From Bacillota bacterium (lineage in GTDB: Bacteria; Bacillota; Clostridia; Acetivibrionales; JAMNXU01), in assembly GCA_023623175.1 (NCBI GenBank), contig JAMNXU010000039.1:1-64000 (forward strand): DNA of 64,000 nucleotides. Reading direction: 5' to 3'. Under the pieces are notes generated by a model. The model saw only the letters and a program-made list of their open reading frames with translations. It was not told the origin of the DNA and did not search any database. The position numbers were made by a program, and so were the translations under genes. Positions within the stretch are counted from its first letter, which is position 1. Every line of letters begins with the position of its first letter. Positions 21,611 through 34,306 of the stretch are shown piece by piece.

Positions 21611-21779
21611 AATATTTTAATTTATACAAGTTTTATAAACATTATAATTATAGGTATAAATAATAAGAACAACATATAAATTATTCGTCATATTAGGAGA
21701 AACTATCAGATTTATGAACTTGACATTGATATAAATACTGACAAACTAAATGCAGATCTGTATGGAAGGGACAGGAAAC

Positions 21780-23591
21780 ATGATTGATGAAAGGCAGAAA
21801 AGAATCAGGAATTTTTGCATCATAGCCCATATAGACCACGGCAAGTCCACGCTGGCCGACCGGCTTCTAGAACTTACGGGAGCCCTGTCTTCCAGGGAAA
21901 TGGAAGAACAGGTCCTTGACAGCATGGATATTGAAAGGGAACGCGGCATCACCATAAAGGCCCATGCCGTAAGGATGCTGTATAAAGCCGATGACGGGGA
22001 GGAGTATATCCTTAACCTTATAGACACTCCCGGGCATGTGGATTTCAATTACGAGGTGTCGAGGAGCCTTGCCGCGTGCGAAGGCGCAATCCTCGTCGTT
22101 GACGCGGCGCAGGGCATAGAAGCCCAGACACTGGCGAATGTATACCTCGCGCTGGAACACGATCTCGAAATCATACCGGTTATCAACAAGATTGACCTGC
22201 CGAGCGCCCAGCCCGAAGTGGTAAAGAGGGAAATAGAAGATGTCATAGGGCTTGATGCAAGCCAGGCACCGCTTATTTCCGCGAAGAACGGCGTTAATAT
22301 CGAAGAAGTCCTCGAGAGAATTGTAAAGGATATTCCACATCCCTCGGGAGACGTGGACGCGCCTCTCAGGGCCCTGATATTCGATTCCTACTACGACAGC
22401 TACAAGGGCGTCATAGTTCATGTCCGCATCAAGGAAGGCTCGGTCAGGCCGGGACAGACCATCAGGATGATGAATACCCAAAAGGAATTCCTTGTAACGG
22501 AAGTTGGATATTTCAGGCCTGGGGCCCTGATCCCGGCTTCCGAGCTTCTTGCGGGAGAAGTCGGCTACATTGCCGCAGGTATTAAGAATGTCAGGGATAC
22601 GCGCGTCGGAGATACGGTGACGCTCGCGGACAATCCCGCGGCACAGCCGCTTCCGGGTTACAAAAAGGTTAATTCAATGGTATTCTGCGGAATTTATCCT
22701 GCCGACGGCGCCAGGTACGAAGACCTCAGGGATGCCCTGGAAAAACTGCAGCTTAATGACGCTTCCCTTGTTTTCGAGCCAGAGACTTCGAATGCGCTTG
22801 GATTTGGCTTCCGTTGCGGTTTTCTCGGGCTGCTGCATATGGAAATAATACAGGAGCGCCTCGAAAGGGAATACGACCTGGACCTCGTGACCACGGCGCC
22901 GAGCGTTATATACAAGGTTATAAAAACCAACGGGGAAGTGCTGAATATTGACAACCCCACAAACATGCCGCCGCCGGCGGAAATAAATAAGATGCAGGAA
23001 CCCGTGGTCAGGGCGTCCATCATGACGCCCACGGAATTTGTAGGAAATATCATGGAGCTCTGCCAGGACAGGCGTGGCGTCTACAAAGACATGACCTACA
23101 TTGACGAAGGCAGGGTTATGCTTACCTACGAAATACCGCTTAACGAAATTATTTATGACTTCTATGATGCGCTGAAATCAAGGTCAAGGGGATATGCATC
23201 GCTGGATTACGAGTTTATTGGATATAAAGATTCGGACCTCGTCAAACTTGATGTGCTGATAAACAATGAGATAGTCGACGCCCTCTCGTTCATAGTGCAC
23301 AAGGACAAGGCCTATGCAAAGGGCAGAAGGATCGCGGAGAAACTCAAGGAGACCATTCCGCGCCAGCAGTTTGAAGTGCCCATACAGGCGGCTATTGGCG
23401 GAAGGATTATTGCCCGGGAAACGGTCAGGGCGTACAGGAAGGACGTGCTCGCCAAGTGTTATGGAGGCGACATAACGCGTAAGAAAAAGCTTCTTGAAAA
23501 GCAGAAGGAAGGAAAGAAGAGGATGCGCCAGATAGGCACGGTGGAAGTACCCCAGGAAGCCTTCATGAGCGTTTTGAAGCTGGATACATGA
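21780..23591 (+). CDS. lepA: elongation factor 4 (LepA)
   Basis: [34 protein letters not shown]; LepA C-terminal domain. Confidence 0.97.
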   Translation: MIDERQKRIRNFCIIAHIDHGKSTLADRLLELTGALSSREMEEQVLDSMDIERERGITIKAHAVRMLYKADDGEEYILNLIDTPGHVDFNYEVSRSLAACEGAILVVDAAQGIEAQTLANVYLALEHDLEIIPVINKIDLPSAQPEVVKREIEDVIGLDASQAPLISAKNGVNIEEVLERIVKDIPHPSGDVDAPLRALIFDSYYDSYKGVIVHVRIKEGSVRPGQTIRMMNTQKEFLVTEVGYFRPGALIPASELLAGEVGYIAAGIKNVRDTRVGDTVTLADNPAAQPLPGYKKVNSMVFCGIYPADGARYEDLRDALEKLQLNDASLVFEPETSNALGFGFRCGFLGLLHMEIIQERLEREYDLDLVTTAPSVIYKVIKTNGEVLNIDNPTNMPPPAEINKMQEPVVRASIMTPTEFVGNIMELCQDRRGVYKDMTYIDEGRVMLTYEIPLNEIIYDFYDALKSRSRGYASLDYEFIGYKDSDLVKLDVLINNEIVDALSFIVHKDKAYAKGRRIAEKLKETIPRQQFEVPIQAAIGGRIIARETVRAYRKDVLAKCYGGDITRKKKLLEKQKEGKKRMRQIGTVEVPQEAFMSVLKLDT

Positions 23592-23605
23592 CAGGGGCCG
23601 GCGAC

Positions 23606-23648
23606 TAGAAGTTAGAGATTAGAAATTAGAGAGAGAAATTAGAGATTG
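23606..23648. repeat. short tandem heptad-like repeats (RTTAGAR)
   Basis: AGAAGTTAGAGATTAGAAATTAGAGAGAGAAATTAGAGATT. Confidence 0.6.
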
Positions 23649-23679
23649 ATAGCCAGAGGTTAGAAGTCGGAGGTTAAGG

Positions 23680-24870
23680 TTGGAGGAAAATCGTAAAACG
23701 AAGGCTAACTGCATATCCGAAAACAGCGACGAAGGCCGCGAAGTCGGGCTGTACGTGCACATCCCGTTTTGCAGGAGAAAATGCCTGTACTGCGACTTTT
23801 CTTCCTACCCTTCAATGGAGCGGCATATACCAGCATACCTGGCCGCGCTGAAAAAGGAACTGTCCGAAATAACAGGGGACCGGAAAGGCTTGGCGGTAAA
23901 AAGCATATTTATTGGCGGAGGAACGCCTTCCCTCCTTGGAGCGGAGGAAATTGACGGTTTGCTCAGGCACATAAGCCGTTGTGTTGTAATAAAGTCCGAT
24001 GCGGAGATAACGCTGGAATCTAATCCCGGAACCCTCGACGAGAAAAAACTGCGTGGTTACCGCGCCGCGGGAGTGAACAGGCTCAGTATCGGGCTCCAGG
24101 CATGGCAGGACCGCCTGCTGAAAACCCTGGGAAGAATACATACATCTGAAGAATTTGTGGAAGGTTTCAGGTCCGCAAGAAAAGCGGGATTTGAAAACAT
24201 AAACGTGGACCTGATATTCGGAATACCAGGGCAGGCGCCGGGCGACTGGGAGGAAACCTTAAGCAGCGTTGTGGCGCTTGGACCGGAGCATCTTTCATGT
24301 TACAGTCTCATTATTGAACAGGGCACGGTATTCGGCGATTTATACGAAAAAGGCGAATTGCAGCCCGTCGATGACGAACTTGACAGGGCAATGTACCGAA
24401 AGGCGATAGAATACCTTACAGCCAGGGGTTACCGGCATTACGAGATTTCGAATTTTGCCATGGAGGGCTTTGAATGCCGGCACAATCTTATTTACTGGAA
24501 AGCGCAGGAGTATATTGGGATAGGCGCCGCCGCCCATTCATATATTGACGGTGTGCGGCGCGCAAATACCGCTGACGTGCTGAGCTATATCGAATCAATA
24601 AACAACGGTGTGCTGCCGGTTGTTGAAAGGCAGAATATAGACACCCGCGAATCCATGTCTGAATATATGATACTGGGACTCAGGCTTATAAAGGGCGTAA
24701 GTTTTTCTGAATTTTTCCGGCGCTACGGCGTCGGCGTTGGAGACATATTCGGCGAGCGGATTGACAGGCTTGTTGAAAGGGGTTTACTTATAAAGGATGA
24801 CGACAGAATATTTCTGACAGAAAAGGGACTGGACCTGGCAAACAGTGTCTTCCTGGAATTCATCGATTAG
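23680..24870 (+). CDS. hemW: radical SAM family heme chaperone HemW
   Basis: VGLYVHIPFCRRKCLYCDF, IFIGGGTPSLL, HYEISNFA; probable TTG start. Confidence 0.92.
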   Translation: MEENRKTKANCISENSDEGREVGLYVHIPFCRRKCLYCDFSSYPSMERHIPAYLAALKKELSEITGDRKGLAVKSIFIGGGTPSLLGAEEIDGLLRHISRCVVIKSDAEITLESNPGTLDEKKLRGYRAAGVNRLSIGLQAWQDRLLKTLGRIHTSEEFVEGFRSARKAGFENINVDLIFGIPGQAPGDWEETLSSVVALGPEHLSCYSLIIEQGTVFGDLYEKGELQPVDDELDRAMYRKAIEYLTARGYRHYEISNFAMEGFECRHNLIYWKAQEYIGIGAAAHSYIDGVRRANTADVLSYIESINNGVLPVVERQNIDTRESMSEYMILGLRLIKGVSFSEFFRRYGVGVGDIFGERIDRLVERGLLIKDDDRIFLTEKGLDLANSVFLEFID

Positions 24871-24910
24871 CTGTGATCTGCATCAATTTCAAATATTATC
24901 CTTAAACCTC

Positions 24911-24939
24911 TTGACAAAAAAAGTACGCGGTGGTATTTT
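24911..24939 (+). promoter_or_regulatory. sigma-A promoter of the hrcA operon
   Basis: TTGACA-N17-TATTTT immediately upstream of CIRCE. Confidence 0.6.
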
Positions 24940-24949
24940 TAAAGTATAA

Positions 24950-24976
24950 TTAGCACTCTTCTTGGTCGAGTGCTAA
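24950..24976. promoter_or_regulatory. CIRCE element (HrcA operator)
   Basis: TTAGCACTC-N9-GAGTGCTAA perfect match. Confidence 0.98.
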
Positions 24977-24991
24977 CAAAGAGGTGAGGCG

Positions 24992-26041
24992 ATGTTGTTG
25001 GATGAAAGAAAAAAAAGAATACTGCATGCTGTAGTGGACGATTATATTAATACGGCTGAACCTGTAGGTTCAAGGACAATAGCGCGCAAACATGAACTTG
25101 GCCTCAGCTCAGCCACCATCAGGAATGAAATGGCAGACCTCGAAGACATGGGGTATTTGTCCCAGCCACATACGTCAGCGGGAAGGGTGCCTTCAGACAA
25201 GGGGTACCGTTTTTATGTGGATGAGCTTATGAATGTAAGGGAGCTTACCGCGGAGGAAGCCGAAAGCATAAAGGTCGCTCTTGAAAACAGGATAAATGAG
25301 ATAGGCGAACTCGTAAGGCGAGCTTCCAAGATCATGTCGACGATCACAAATTACACGTCAGTGGCTGTTACGCCCCAGATCAGGCGCGTGACAATCAAAA
25401 CCGCGAGGGTCGTGCCCGTGGATTCCGAAAAAGCGCTTGTTATTGTTGTAACAAGCGGGAATATTATAAAAAACAGGATTATAAAACTGCCTGAAAGTAT
25501 TTCCGACAACACGCTCAACAGGATATCCAATATCCTTGAAGCTCACCTTGTTGGAAAAACGCTGGAGAAAGCCAATCTTCCTGCCATTGTCAGCACGCTG
25601 GAGCGCGATTATATGCCCCGGGTGCAGCTGGCTCCGATCATCGAAGCTTTGGAATATTGTTTTAATCAGCTCAATGAATCGGAACTCTACCTCGAAGGAG
25701 CTACGAACATATTCAACTTCCCTGAGTTCAGGGATGTATTCAAGGCAAGGGAATTTCTGAACGTCCTGGATGAAAAGCAGACATTGCGCAGGATTTTGGG
25801 ATCAGCTGCCAACAAGAACGGCATCACGGTCCAGATAGGAGAAGAAAACGAGCTGGATGCCATCAAGAACTGCAGTTTAGTCACGGCCACCTACAGTTTC
25901 GGCGATAATGTCATAGGTTCCATCGGGGTTCTCGGACCCACGAGGATGGAATACTCCAAGGTGGTTTCATACATGAATTTCATCCGTAAAAGGATAAATA
26001 TCGAAATAAACAGGATTTTCGGTGAAAATACCGACGAATAG
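24992..26041 (+). CDS. hrcA: heat-inducible transcriptional repressor HrcA
   Basis: N-terminal wHTH (ATIRNEMADLEDMGYLSQPHTSAGRVPSDKGYR); CIRCE upstream. Confidence 0.97.
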   Translation: MLLDERKKRILHAVVDDYINTAEPVGSRTIARKHELGLSSATIRNEMADLEDMGYLSQPHTSAGRVPSDKGYRFYVDELMNVRELTAEEAESIKVALENRINEIGELVRRASKIMSTITNYTSVAVTPQIRRVTIKTARVVPVDSEKALVIVVTSGNIIKNRIIKLPESISDNTLNRISNILEAHLVGKTLEKANLPAIVSTLERDYMPRVQLAPIIEALEYCFNQLNESELYLEGATNIFNFPEFRDVFKAREFLNVLDEKQTLRRILGSAANKNGITVQIGEENELDAIKNCSLVTATYSFGDNVIGSIGVLGPTRMEYSKVVSYMNFIRKRINIEINRIFGENTDE

Positions 26042-26082
26042 CGTCTTTCAGTACAGATGAAACGGAGGTTTACTTTAGGAAA

Positions 26083-26769
26083 ATGGATATAAAAAAAGAA
26101 ACGACGGGCAAAATGGAACAGGGTGAAGGCAATACGGACCTAAATCTCGAAAAGGAATCCGGAGAGATCAGGTCTGAAACGGAGGTTTCAGAAAGCAGCT
26201 GCGACGCAGGCAATAATTCATGTAATGAAGCTGATGACGCAGCAAACAATGTAGTCGATGAAGCAGCAAACGGCGCAAATGAAGCAAAAACTGAGGATGA
26301 AATTGCGGAGCTCCGGAAAGCCATTGAAACAATAACCGCCGAGCGTGACAGGTATTTCGAAGCGCTTCAGAGAACCGCGGCGGAGTTCGACAATTACAGG
26401 AAGAGAACGGCGAGGGAAAAGGAAGCCATTTACATAGACGCTCTCAGTGATACGTTCAAGGCGTTCCTGCCCGTTATTGACAGCGTGGAAAGGGCTGTCC
26501 TGGCATGTTCGGCAGAAACGGAAGCGGACGCCAGGTCGCTCAGGGAAGGGATCGAGCTGATTTACCGTCAAATCAAGGATGTCATGAAAAATCTCGGGGT
26601 GGAAGAAATAAAAGGAGTAGGAGAGCAATTCGATCCCGAGCTTCATAATGCCGTGATGCACATAGAGGATGAAGCATACGGGCAAAACGTCATCGTGGAA
26701 GAATTCCAGAAAGGTTATAGGCACAAGGACAGGGTAATTCGTCACAGCATGGTAAAGGTTGCCAACTGA
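26083..26769 (+). CDS. grpE: nucleotide exchange factor GrpE
   Basis: AEFDNYRKRTAREKE, FDPELHNAVM, GYRHKDRVIRHSMVKV; position. Confidence 0.95.
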   Translation: MDIKKETTGKMEQGEGNTDLNLEKESGEIRSETEVSESSCDAGNNSCNEADDAANNVVDEAANGANEAKTEDEIAELRKAIETITAERDRYFEALQRTAAEFDNYRKRTAREKEAIYIDALSDTFKAFLPVIDSVERAVLACSAETEADARSLREGIELIYRQIKDVMKNLGVEEIKGVGEQFDPELHNAVMHIEDEAYGQNVIVEEFQKGYRHKDRVIRHSMVKVAN

Positions 26770-26823
26770 CAACCGTTAGCCTTGATTTTTAAATACTTTG
26801 CTGTTGAGATTGCAATATTTTTT

Positions 26824-28733
<1,910 letters not shown>

Positions 28734-28768
28734 GCGCCGTTGTTTGTCCGATACCGATGATTAAAGCT

Positions 28769-28815
28769 TTTAAGCCGAAGTCATGCAAAGGTGGCTTTGG
28801 CTTAAAAATTTTTAT
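28769..28815 (+). terminator. intrinsic terminator downstream of dnaK
   Basis: TTTTAAGCC...GGCTTAAAAATTTTT. Confidence 0.6.
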
Positions 28816-28922
28816 ATGATGAAACGGTTTACGAAAAAATTTATTTATCTACATTTTGTATTTTTTTGAATATGCTATAATATTGCAGGCATGTTTAAAT
28901 TCAGAACGGAGTGTTGTCCAAC

Positions 28923-30068
28923 ATGGCAAACAAAAGGGATTACTATGAAGTCCTGGGGATTGATAGAAACGCTTCTGAGGCCGATATAAAAAAGGCTTAC
29001 CGGAGACTTGCGAAAAAATATCACCCCGACGTAAATCCCGGCGACAAAGAAGCTGAAGCAAAATTCAAGGAAATAAACGAAGCCTATGAGGTGTTAAGCG
29101 ACCCCGAAAAACGTGCCCGCTATGATCAGTTCGGACATGCTGGTGTGGATCCCGGAGCCGGTGGTTTTGACACCTCCGGGGCAGGCTTTGATTTTGATTT
29201 CGGAGGCCTAGGCGATATATTTGAAAGCTTTTTCGGAGGATCGCCCTTTGGAAGCCGCGCGAAAAGCAGGAGCGGTCCCAGGAAGGGCGCCGACTTGAAA
29301 TATTCACTGGAAATAAGCTTTGAAGAAGCAGCTTTCGGTGTTGAAAAGGAGATTACCGTAAACAGGATGGAAATGTGCCATACCTGCCACGGAACCGGTT
29401 CCAGGCCAGGGACGTCGCCGACCACGTGCCGCAACTGCAACGGCACGGGACAGGTGCAATACAACCAGAACACGGCATTTGGTCGGTTTGTAAACATCAG
29501 GACCTGTGAAGTCTGCCACGGCGAAGGGAAAATCATAACTGATCCCTGCGCGACATGCGGAGGCAAGGGCAGGGTAAGGAAAAACGTAAAGATAAGGATC
29601 AAGGTCCCGGCAGGCATTGACGACGGTCAGACCATTTCGCTCAGGGGCGAAGGCGAGCCGGGGTATAAAGGCGGCCCCGCCGGCGATTTGTTTGTAACAA
29701 TAAGGGTAAGGCCGCATCCGCTGTTCCAGCGCCGAAATTTCGACGTTGTTTGCGAGATACCGATAACCTTCGTTCAGGCCGCATTGGGCGCCGAACTGGA
29801 GGTGCCGACTCTCGACGGCCGGGTAAAATATACTATACCGGAGGGAACGCAGTCGGGCACCGTTTTCAGGCTGAAAAACAAGGGCATACCGTATCTCAGG
29901 GGCAGCGGCAGGGGGGACCAGTACGTGAAGGTTTATATAGACGTGCCCAAAAAACTTAATGAAAAGCAGAAAGCGCTATTGAGGGAGTTTGCCGAAATCA
30001 GCGGCGAGGAAAACTATGAACAGCGAAAAAGCTTTTTTGACAAGATGAAGGACGCCTTCGGAATGTAA
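28923..30068 (+). CDS. dnaJ: molecular chaperone DnaJ
   Basis: J domain with HPD, GF region, four CxxCxGxG zinc motifs. Confidence 0.99.
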   Translation: MANKRDYYEVLGIDRNASEADIKKAYRRLAKKYHPDVNPGDKEAEAKFKEINEAYEVLSDPEKRARYDQFGHAGVDPGAGGFDTSGAGFDFDFGGLGDIFESFFGGSPFGSRAKSRSGPRKGADLKYSLEISFEEAAFGVEKEITVNRMEMCHTCHGTGSRPGTSPTTCRNCNGTGQVQYNQNTAFGRFVNIRTCEVCHGEGKIITDPCATCGGKGRVRKNVKIRIKVPAGIDDGQTISLRGEGEPGYKGGPAGDLFVTIRVRPHPLFQRRNFDVVCEIPITFVQAALGAELEVPTLDGRVKYTIPEGTQSGTVFRLKNKGIPYLRGSGRGDQYVKVYIDVPKKLNEKQKALLREFAEISGEENYEQRKSFFDKMKDAFGM

Positions 30069-30123
30069 TGAGGCTTTCAGGACAAAATACACAGAAGACA
30101 CGACAAAATATACAGGAGGAAAA

Positions 30124-31074
30124 ATGAACTGGCGGGAAATAACGATAATTACAACCAGCGAAGCTTCCGACGCCGTTTCCGAAATGCTTAATTCCTTCGG
30201 CGCCGGCGGTGTTTCAATAGAGGACCCTTACGACATAAAGAAGGAGATAGAAAGGAAAGGTTTGCTGGATTACGCCGATGAGAGCTTTCTTTCGCGGCTG
30301 GGCGAAGATGTCACCGTCAAGGCCTATTTCAGCGAAGACAGCGACATTGAAGCAATTGTCGCGGGCATAAAGGAGAAACTCGGGGAGATTGGCAAATACC
30401 TTCCCGTCGGCAGGGGATTTGCCGGGGTTTCAATTGTCAACGAAGAAGACTGGGCCAATGCCTGGAAGAAATATTACAAACCTTTCCGCATCTCGGACCG
30501 CGTAGTGATCAAGCCTTCGTGGGAAGACTATGTACCGGAGGGAAAAGAGATAATTGTGGAACTGGATCCGGGAATGGCTTTCGGCACCGGGTCCCATGAA
30601 ACCACGAGGATGTGCGCTGTTCTGCTTGATAAGCATATAAAGCCCGGCGACACCGTCATGGACGCCGGATGCGGATCGGGCATACTGTCGATCATTGCTG
30701 CAAAACTGGGAGCGGGCAGGGTTGTGGCTTTTGACATAGACGGCACTGCCGCAAGGGTTGCCCGCGATAATGTTGAAAAAAACGGCGCCGGTGACGTAGT
30801 GGAAGTGTCCAGGGGCACGATTGAAGATGTGCCGGATTTCGCTTTCAACATTATTGTTGCCAATATAATAGCGGAAGTGATTATCTCCATGGCGCCGCAG
30901 GTTCCCCGTTACCTGGAGTCGCGCGGACTGTTCATAACCTCGGGAATAATACGGGAGAGAAGGCAGGATGTTATAGACGCCTGCGAAAAAACCGGGTTTG
31001 AGCTGGCGGAGGAAAAGGCTGAAGGCGAATGGGTCGCCCTCGTATTCCGCAAACAGGGTGGCGCGAATGGCTAG
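30124..31074 (+). CDS. prmA: ribosomal protein L11 methyltransferase
   Basis: DPGMAFGTGSHETTRM, DAGCGSGILSI, NIIVANIIAEVI. Confidence 0.96.
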   Translation: MNWREITIITTSEASDAVSEMLNSFGAGGVSIEDPYDIKKEIERKGLLDYADESFLSRLGEDVTVKAYFSEDSDIEAIVAGIKEKLGEIGKYLPVGRGFAGVSIVNEEDWANAWKKYYKPFRISDRVVIKPSWEDYVPEGKEIIVELDPGMAFGTGSHETTRMCAVLLDKHIKPGDTVMDAGCGSGILSIIAAKLGAGRVVAFDIDGTAARVARDNVEKNGAGDVVEVSRGTIEDVPDFAFNIIVANIIAEVIISMAPQVPRYLESRGLFITSGIIRERRQDVIDACEKTGFELAEEKAEGEWVALVFRKQGGANG

Positions 31075-31804
31075 GTTTTTTGTGAGCAGGGATGATATCC
31101 AGGGCGATATCGTTTATATCCGCGACAGTGATGCAAGGCATATCAGGCAGGTTTTGAGAATGGTTCCCGGAGAACGCCTGACTGTATGTGATGGCGCAGG
31201 CATGGATTATCACGGGCACATTGACGCCATCGACAAAGACATGATCATTGTCAAAATAACGGAATCCGAAGTAAACAGGACCGAGCCGCCCGTTGAAATC
31301 ACGCTGTACCAGGGCATTCCCAAGTCGGATAAAATGGATTACATAATCCAGAAATGCACCGAGCTTGGTATCAGGAAAATTGTGCCGGTGCTTACGGAAA
31401 GGACGGTAGTCAAGCTCTCTGCGGATAACAGCGGTCCGAAAATAACAAGGTGGAGAAGAATAGCCGCCGAGGCGGCCAAGCAGTGCCAGAGAGGGAGAAT
31501 ACCTGATATTGCCGAGCCCTGTGGTTTCGCAGTTTCAGTGGAACAGGCATCCCGGGAGGGAATGGCGATAATTCCCTACGAAAATGAGAAAAGCACCGGT
31601 ATTAAAAGCATAGTTGACAGGTACAGGGATGGCGGCATATCAATATTGATAGGTCCCGAAGGAGGTTTTTCGGAAAGGGAGATAGGGTTTGCCGTGGAAT
31701 CGGGCATTATTCCGGTGACACTGGGTCCCAGGATCCTGCGGACCGAAACGGCAGGGGTTGCGGCTTTGACCGTACTGATGTATGAATTCGGTGACCTGGG
31801 ATGA
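31067..31804 (+). CDS. rsmE: 16S rRNA (uracil1498-N3)-methyltransferase RsmE
   Basis: MARFFVSRDD, IGPEGGFSEREI, LGPRILRTETA. Confidence 0.95.
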   Translation: MARFFVSRDDIQGDIVYIRDSDARHIRQVLRMVPGERLTVCDGAGMDYHGHIDAIDKDMIIVKITESEVNRTEPPVEITLYQGIPKSDKMDYIIQKCTELGIRKIVPVLTERTVVKLSADNSGPKITRWRRIAAEAAKQCQRGRIPDIAEPCGFAVSVEQASREGMAIIPYENEKSTGIKSIVDRYRDGGISILIGPEGGFSEREIGFAVESGIIPVTLGPRILRTETAGVAALTVLMYEFGDLG

Positions 31805-31991
31805 AACCGGGCATGAAACGGTTGTTTTTCGACATCGTTCATAAAACAGAGTAAACGGAAGAAAATAAGAAGAAACAGGGCAAATTTAATTAAACGGGCT
31901 TTATTTTCTGTTTTTTTGTGTTATAATACATAGATGAATCGGCAGCATTTTGCAACAAAGGAAAAGTTGCTTGACAAGGAAGGTTTTTTTG

Positions 31992-32870
31992 ATGATTCGC
32001 AGCATGACAGGTTATGGCAGAGGGGTATCGCGCGACCAGGGGAAAGAGTTCCTCGTAGAGATAAAATCGGTGAATCACAGGTATTCCGATATTTTCGTCA
32101 AATTGCCGAAGCATCTGTCCTTCCTGGAGGACAGGGTCAGAGAAACGGCGGGGAAAAATCTTTCGAGAGGTAAAATTGACATATATATTACGTATACCGA
32201 CACGGGAGAAGACTCAAAGGTTGTTTTGCTTGACGAACCTCTTGTAAGCGCATATATCAGGGCTCTCAACGAACTCAGGGACCGGTTCGGCCTCAAGGAC
32301 GACATCTCGGTGTCACTGGTGTCAAGGTTTCCCGATGTACTCAGGGTTGAAAAAGCCGAGGAAGATGAGGAAAAGCTCTGGGAACTCCTAAAAAGGGCGC
32401 TTGACGAAGCGATTGATTCCCTTGTCAGGATGAGGGAGAACGAAGGAGCCAAGCTGAAAGATGACCTGTTAAACAAGACTGTATACATAGACAGCATCAT
32501 CAGTGAAATAGCTTCAAGGGCTCCCGAAGTCGTAAAGGAATACAGGAAACGTCTTGAAAGCAGGATCAGGGAACTTATCGATCAGCAGCCCGTAGATGAG
32601 ACGCGTATAGCCATGGAAGTAGCGATTTTTGCAGATCGCTGCAGCATAGATGAGGAACTGACACGGCTGCGGAGCCACATCAGCCAGATGCGGCAGGCTT
32701 TTGAGCTGGAAGAACCTGTGGGCAGGAAACTGGATTTCCTGGTCCAGGAAATGAACCGGGAGATCAACACCATAGGTTCCAAGGCCAACGATTTGTTTAT
32801 ATCAAAATGTGTTGTGGAATTGAAAAGTGAAATGGAAAAAATAAGAGAACAGGTCCAAAACATAGAGTAA
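31992..32870 (+). CDS. YicC/YloC family endoribonuclease
   Basis: [44 protein letters not shown]. Confidence 0.94.
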   Translation: MIRSMTGYGRGVSRDQGKEFLVEIKSVNHRYSDIFVKLPKHLSFLEDRVRETAGKNLSRGKIDIYITYTDTGEDSKVVLLDEPLVSAYIRALNELRDRFGLKDDISVSLVSRFPDVLRVEKAEEDEEKLWELLKRALDEAIDSLVRMRENEGAKLKDDLLNKTVYIDSIISEIASRAPEVVKEYRKRLESRIRELIDQQPVDETRIAMEVAIFADRCSIDEELTRLRSHISQMRQAFELEEPVGRKLDFLVQEMNREINTIGSKANDLFISKCVVELKSEMEKIREQVQNIE

Positions 32871-32887
32871 TGGAATGGAGGGATTTT

Positions 32888-33160
32888 ATGAAGCTCATTA
32901 ACATTGGATTCGGCAATATAGTTTCGGCCGACAGGCTGATAGCAGTAGTGAGCCCCGAATCCGCTCCTATAAAGAGGATTATTCGGGAAGCTCAGGACAG
33001 GGGTATGTGCATAGACGCCACGTATGGCAGAAGGACCAGGGCTGTCATAATTACCGACAGCGACCACGTGATTTTGTCCGCTGTTCAGCCTGAAACGGTA
33101 GCTCACAGGCTTAATGCAAAGGATACCGACGATACCACGGTTACAGGTATTGATGAATAG
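32888..33160 (+). CDS. remA: DUF370/RemA family regulator
   Basis: [53 protein letters not shown]. Confidence 0.92.
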   Translation: MKLINIGFGNIVSADRLIAVVSPESAPIKRIIREAQDRGMCIDATYGRRTRAVIITDSDHVILSAVQPETVAHRLNAKDTDDTTVTGIDE

Positions 33161-33241
33161 ATAAACAGTTAACACAACAAACAACAGGATGTTGGATATG
33201 TAAAAATGAATACGCACCGATTTTCCCAGGAGGTTTTGCAA

Positions 33242-33478
33242 ATGAACGATTTCGCTCGCAAAGAGCTTTCGATGATTGAGCCGCCGATTCATGAGTTGCT
33301 CGAAAAGGTGGACAGCAGATACACTCTTGTGGTAGAAACAGCAAAACGCGCGCGTCAGCTGGTTAACGGGGCGCAGAAACTCGTGGATGTAAATTCCGAC
33401 AAGCCGGTTACCATAGCCGTACATGAGATAAACAAAAAAAAGATCACCTATTTGAGAACTAAGCACGGCATAAAATGA
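33242..33478 (+). CDS. rpoZ: DNA-directed RNA polymerase omega subunit
   Basis: SRYTLVVETAKRARQLVNG; position after remA; start could also be upstream at 33206. Confidence 0.88.
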   Translation: MNDFARKELSMIEPPIHELLEKVDSRYTLVVETAKRARQLVNGAQKLVDVNSDKPVTIAVHEINKKKITYLRTKHGIK

Positions 33479-33512
33479 TTTATTCCCTTTGACGCCGTTT
33501 TTTTCTGAAAAG

Positions 33513-33556
33513 ACTGGGAAAAGTGTAGCCTTGCTACGGCTTTCTCAGCCTTTTTA
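33513..33556 (+). terminator. intrinsic terminator after rpoZ
   Basis: CTGGGAAAAGTGTAGC-CTT-GCTACGGCTTTCTCAG-CCTTTTT. Confidence 0.75.
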
Positions 33557-33851
33557 ATTTAACGATACATTTTCGACCGGATTGATACTATTATGTCGCA
33601 TTGATATTGCAACGCGGCGAATTTTTGTACTATATTGTATATATTGTTTTGCATTGTTTTGGAGTTCATTGAATTTTCATATAAGATGTTGCATCAGCAT
33701 TGCTGACCTGCATCATGGGTTTAAAACTGTGCCGATTGTGTTGAATTGCTGCGTTTTGACTATCCTGTATTATTTGATGTTGATTTGCTTTTACAGGACT
33801 TTTTCATGTATGACACAATTTGCGCACGGCCGCCAGGGGGTGATAAAAACG

Positions 33852-34250
33852 ATGGCGGATTTGAAAGCCCTGGTTTCACAGATAATCAGGTTTGGCCTGG
33901 TTGGCGTGCTCAACACGGTTATTACCCAGGGATTGATTTTTCTGCTGCAAAATTTTGCCGGCGTGCATTATGTGGCGTCAAATGTCGTGGGTTATGCCGC
34001 GGGCATAACGAACAGCTACATATGCAACAGGATATGGGTTTTCAAAAGCAGGGGTTCAATCAGGACTGAAACGATGAAGTTCCTTGTTGTCACGGGAGCG
34101 TGTTATCTTCTGCAACTGGGATTTCTCGTAATTTTAAAGGAAGGTTTCAATGTGGGAAAGAACGCTGCACAGCTCATATCAATGGTTTTTTATTCGTGCC
34201 TCAATTTTGTAGGGCAGAGGACGTTTACATACTCTGACAGGGAACAATAA
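33852..34250 (+). CDS. GtrA family membrane protein
   Basis: RFGLVGVLNTVITQGLIFLL, NSYICNRIWVFKS, FVGQRTFTYS; ATG 33852 preferred over the upstream ORF start. Confidence 0.82.
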   Translation: MADLKALVSQIIRFGLVGVLNTVITQGLIFLLQNFAGVHYVASNVVGYAAGITNSYICNRIWVFKSRGSIRTETMKFLVVTGACYLLQLGFLVILKEGFNVGKNAAQLISMVFYSCLNFVGQRTFTYSDREQ

Positions 34251-34306
34251 TATTTTGATGATATACAAACATGATATACTAACCACATAGACTGGAGGGA
34301 ATATTT

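Noticed and set aside
23606-23670. CRISPR-like repeat array
   Set aside because: Units are 7 bp without unique spacers; short tandem repeats only.
33582-33851. Extended N-terminus of the GtrA ORF
   Set aside because: Upstream 90 codons are Cys/Phe-rich and not GtrA-like; ATG 33852 with AGGGGGTG before it is the better start.
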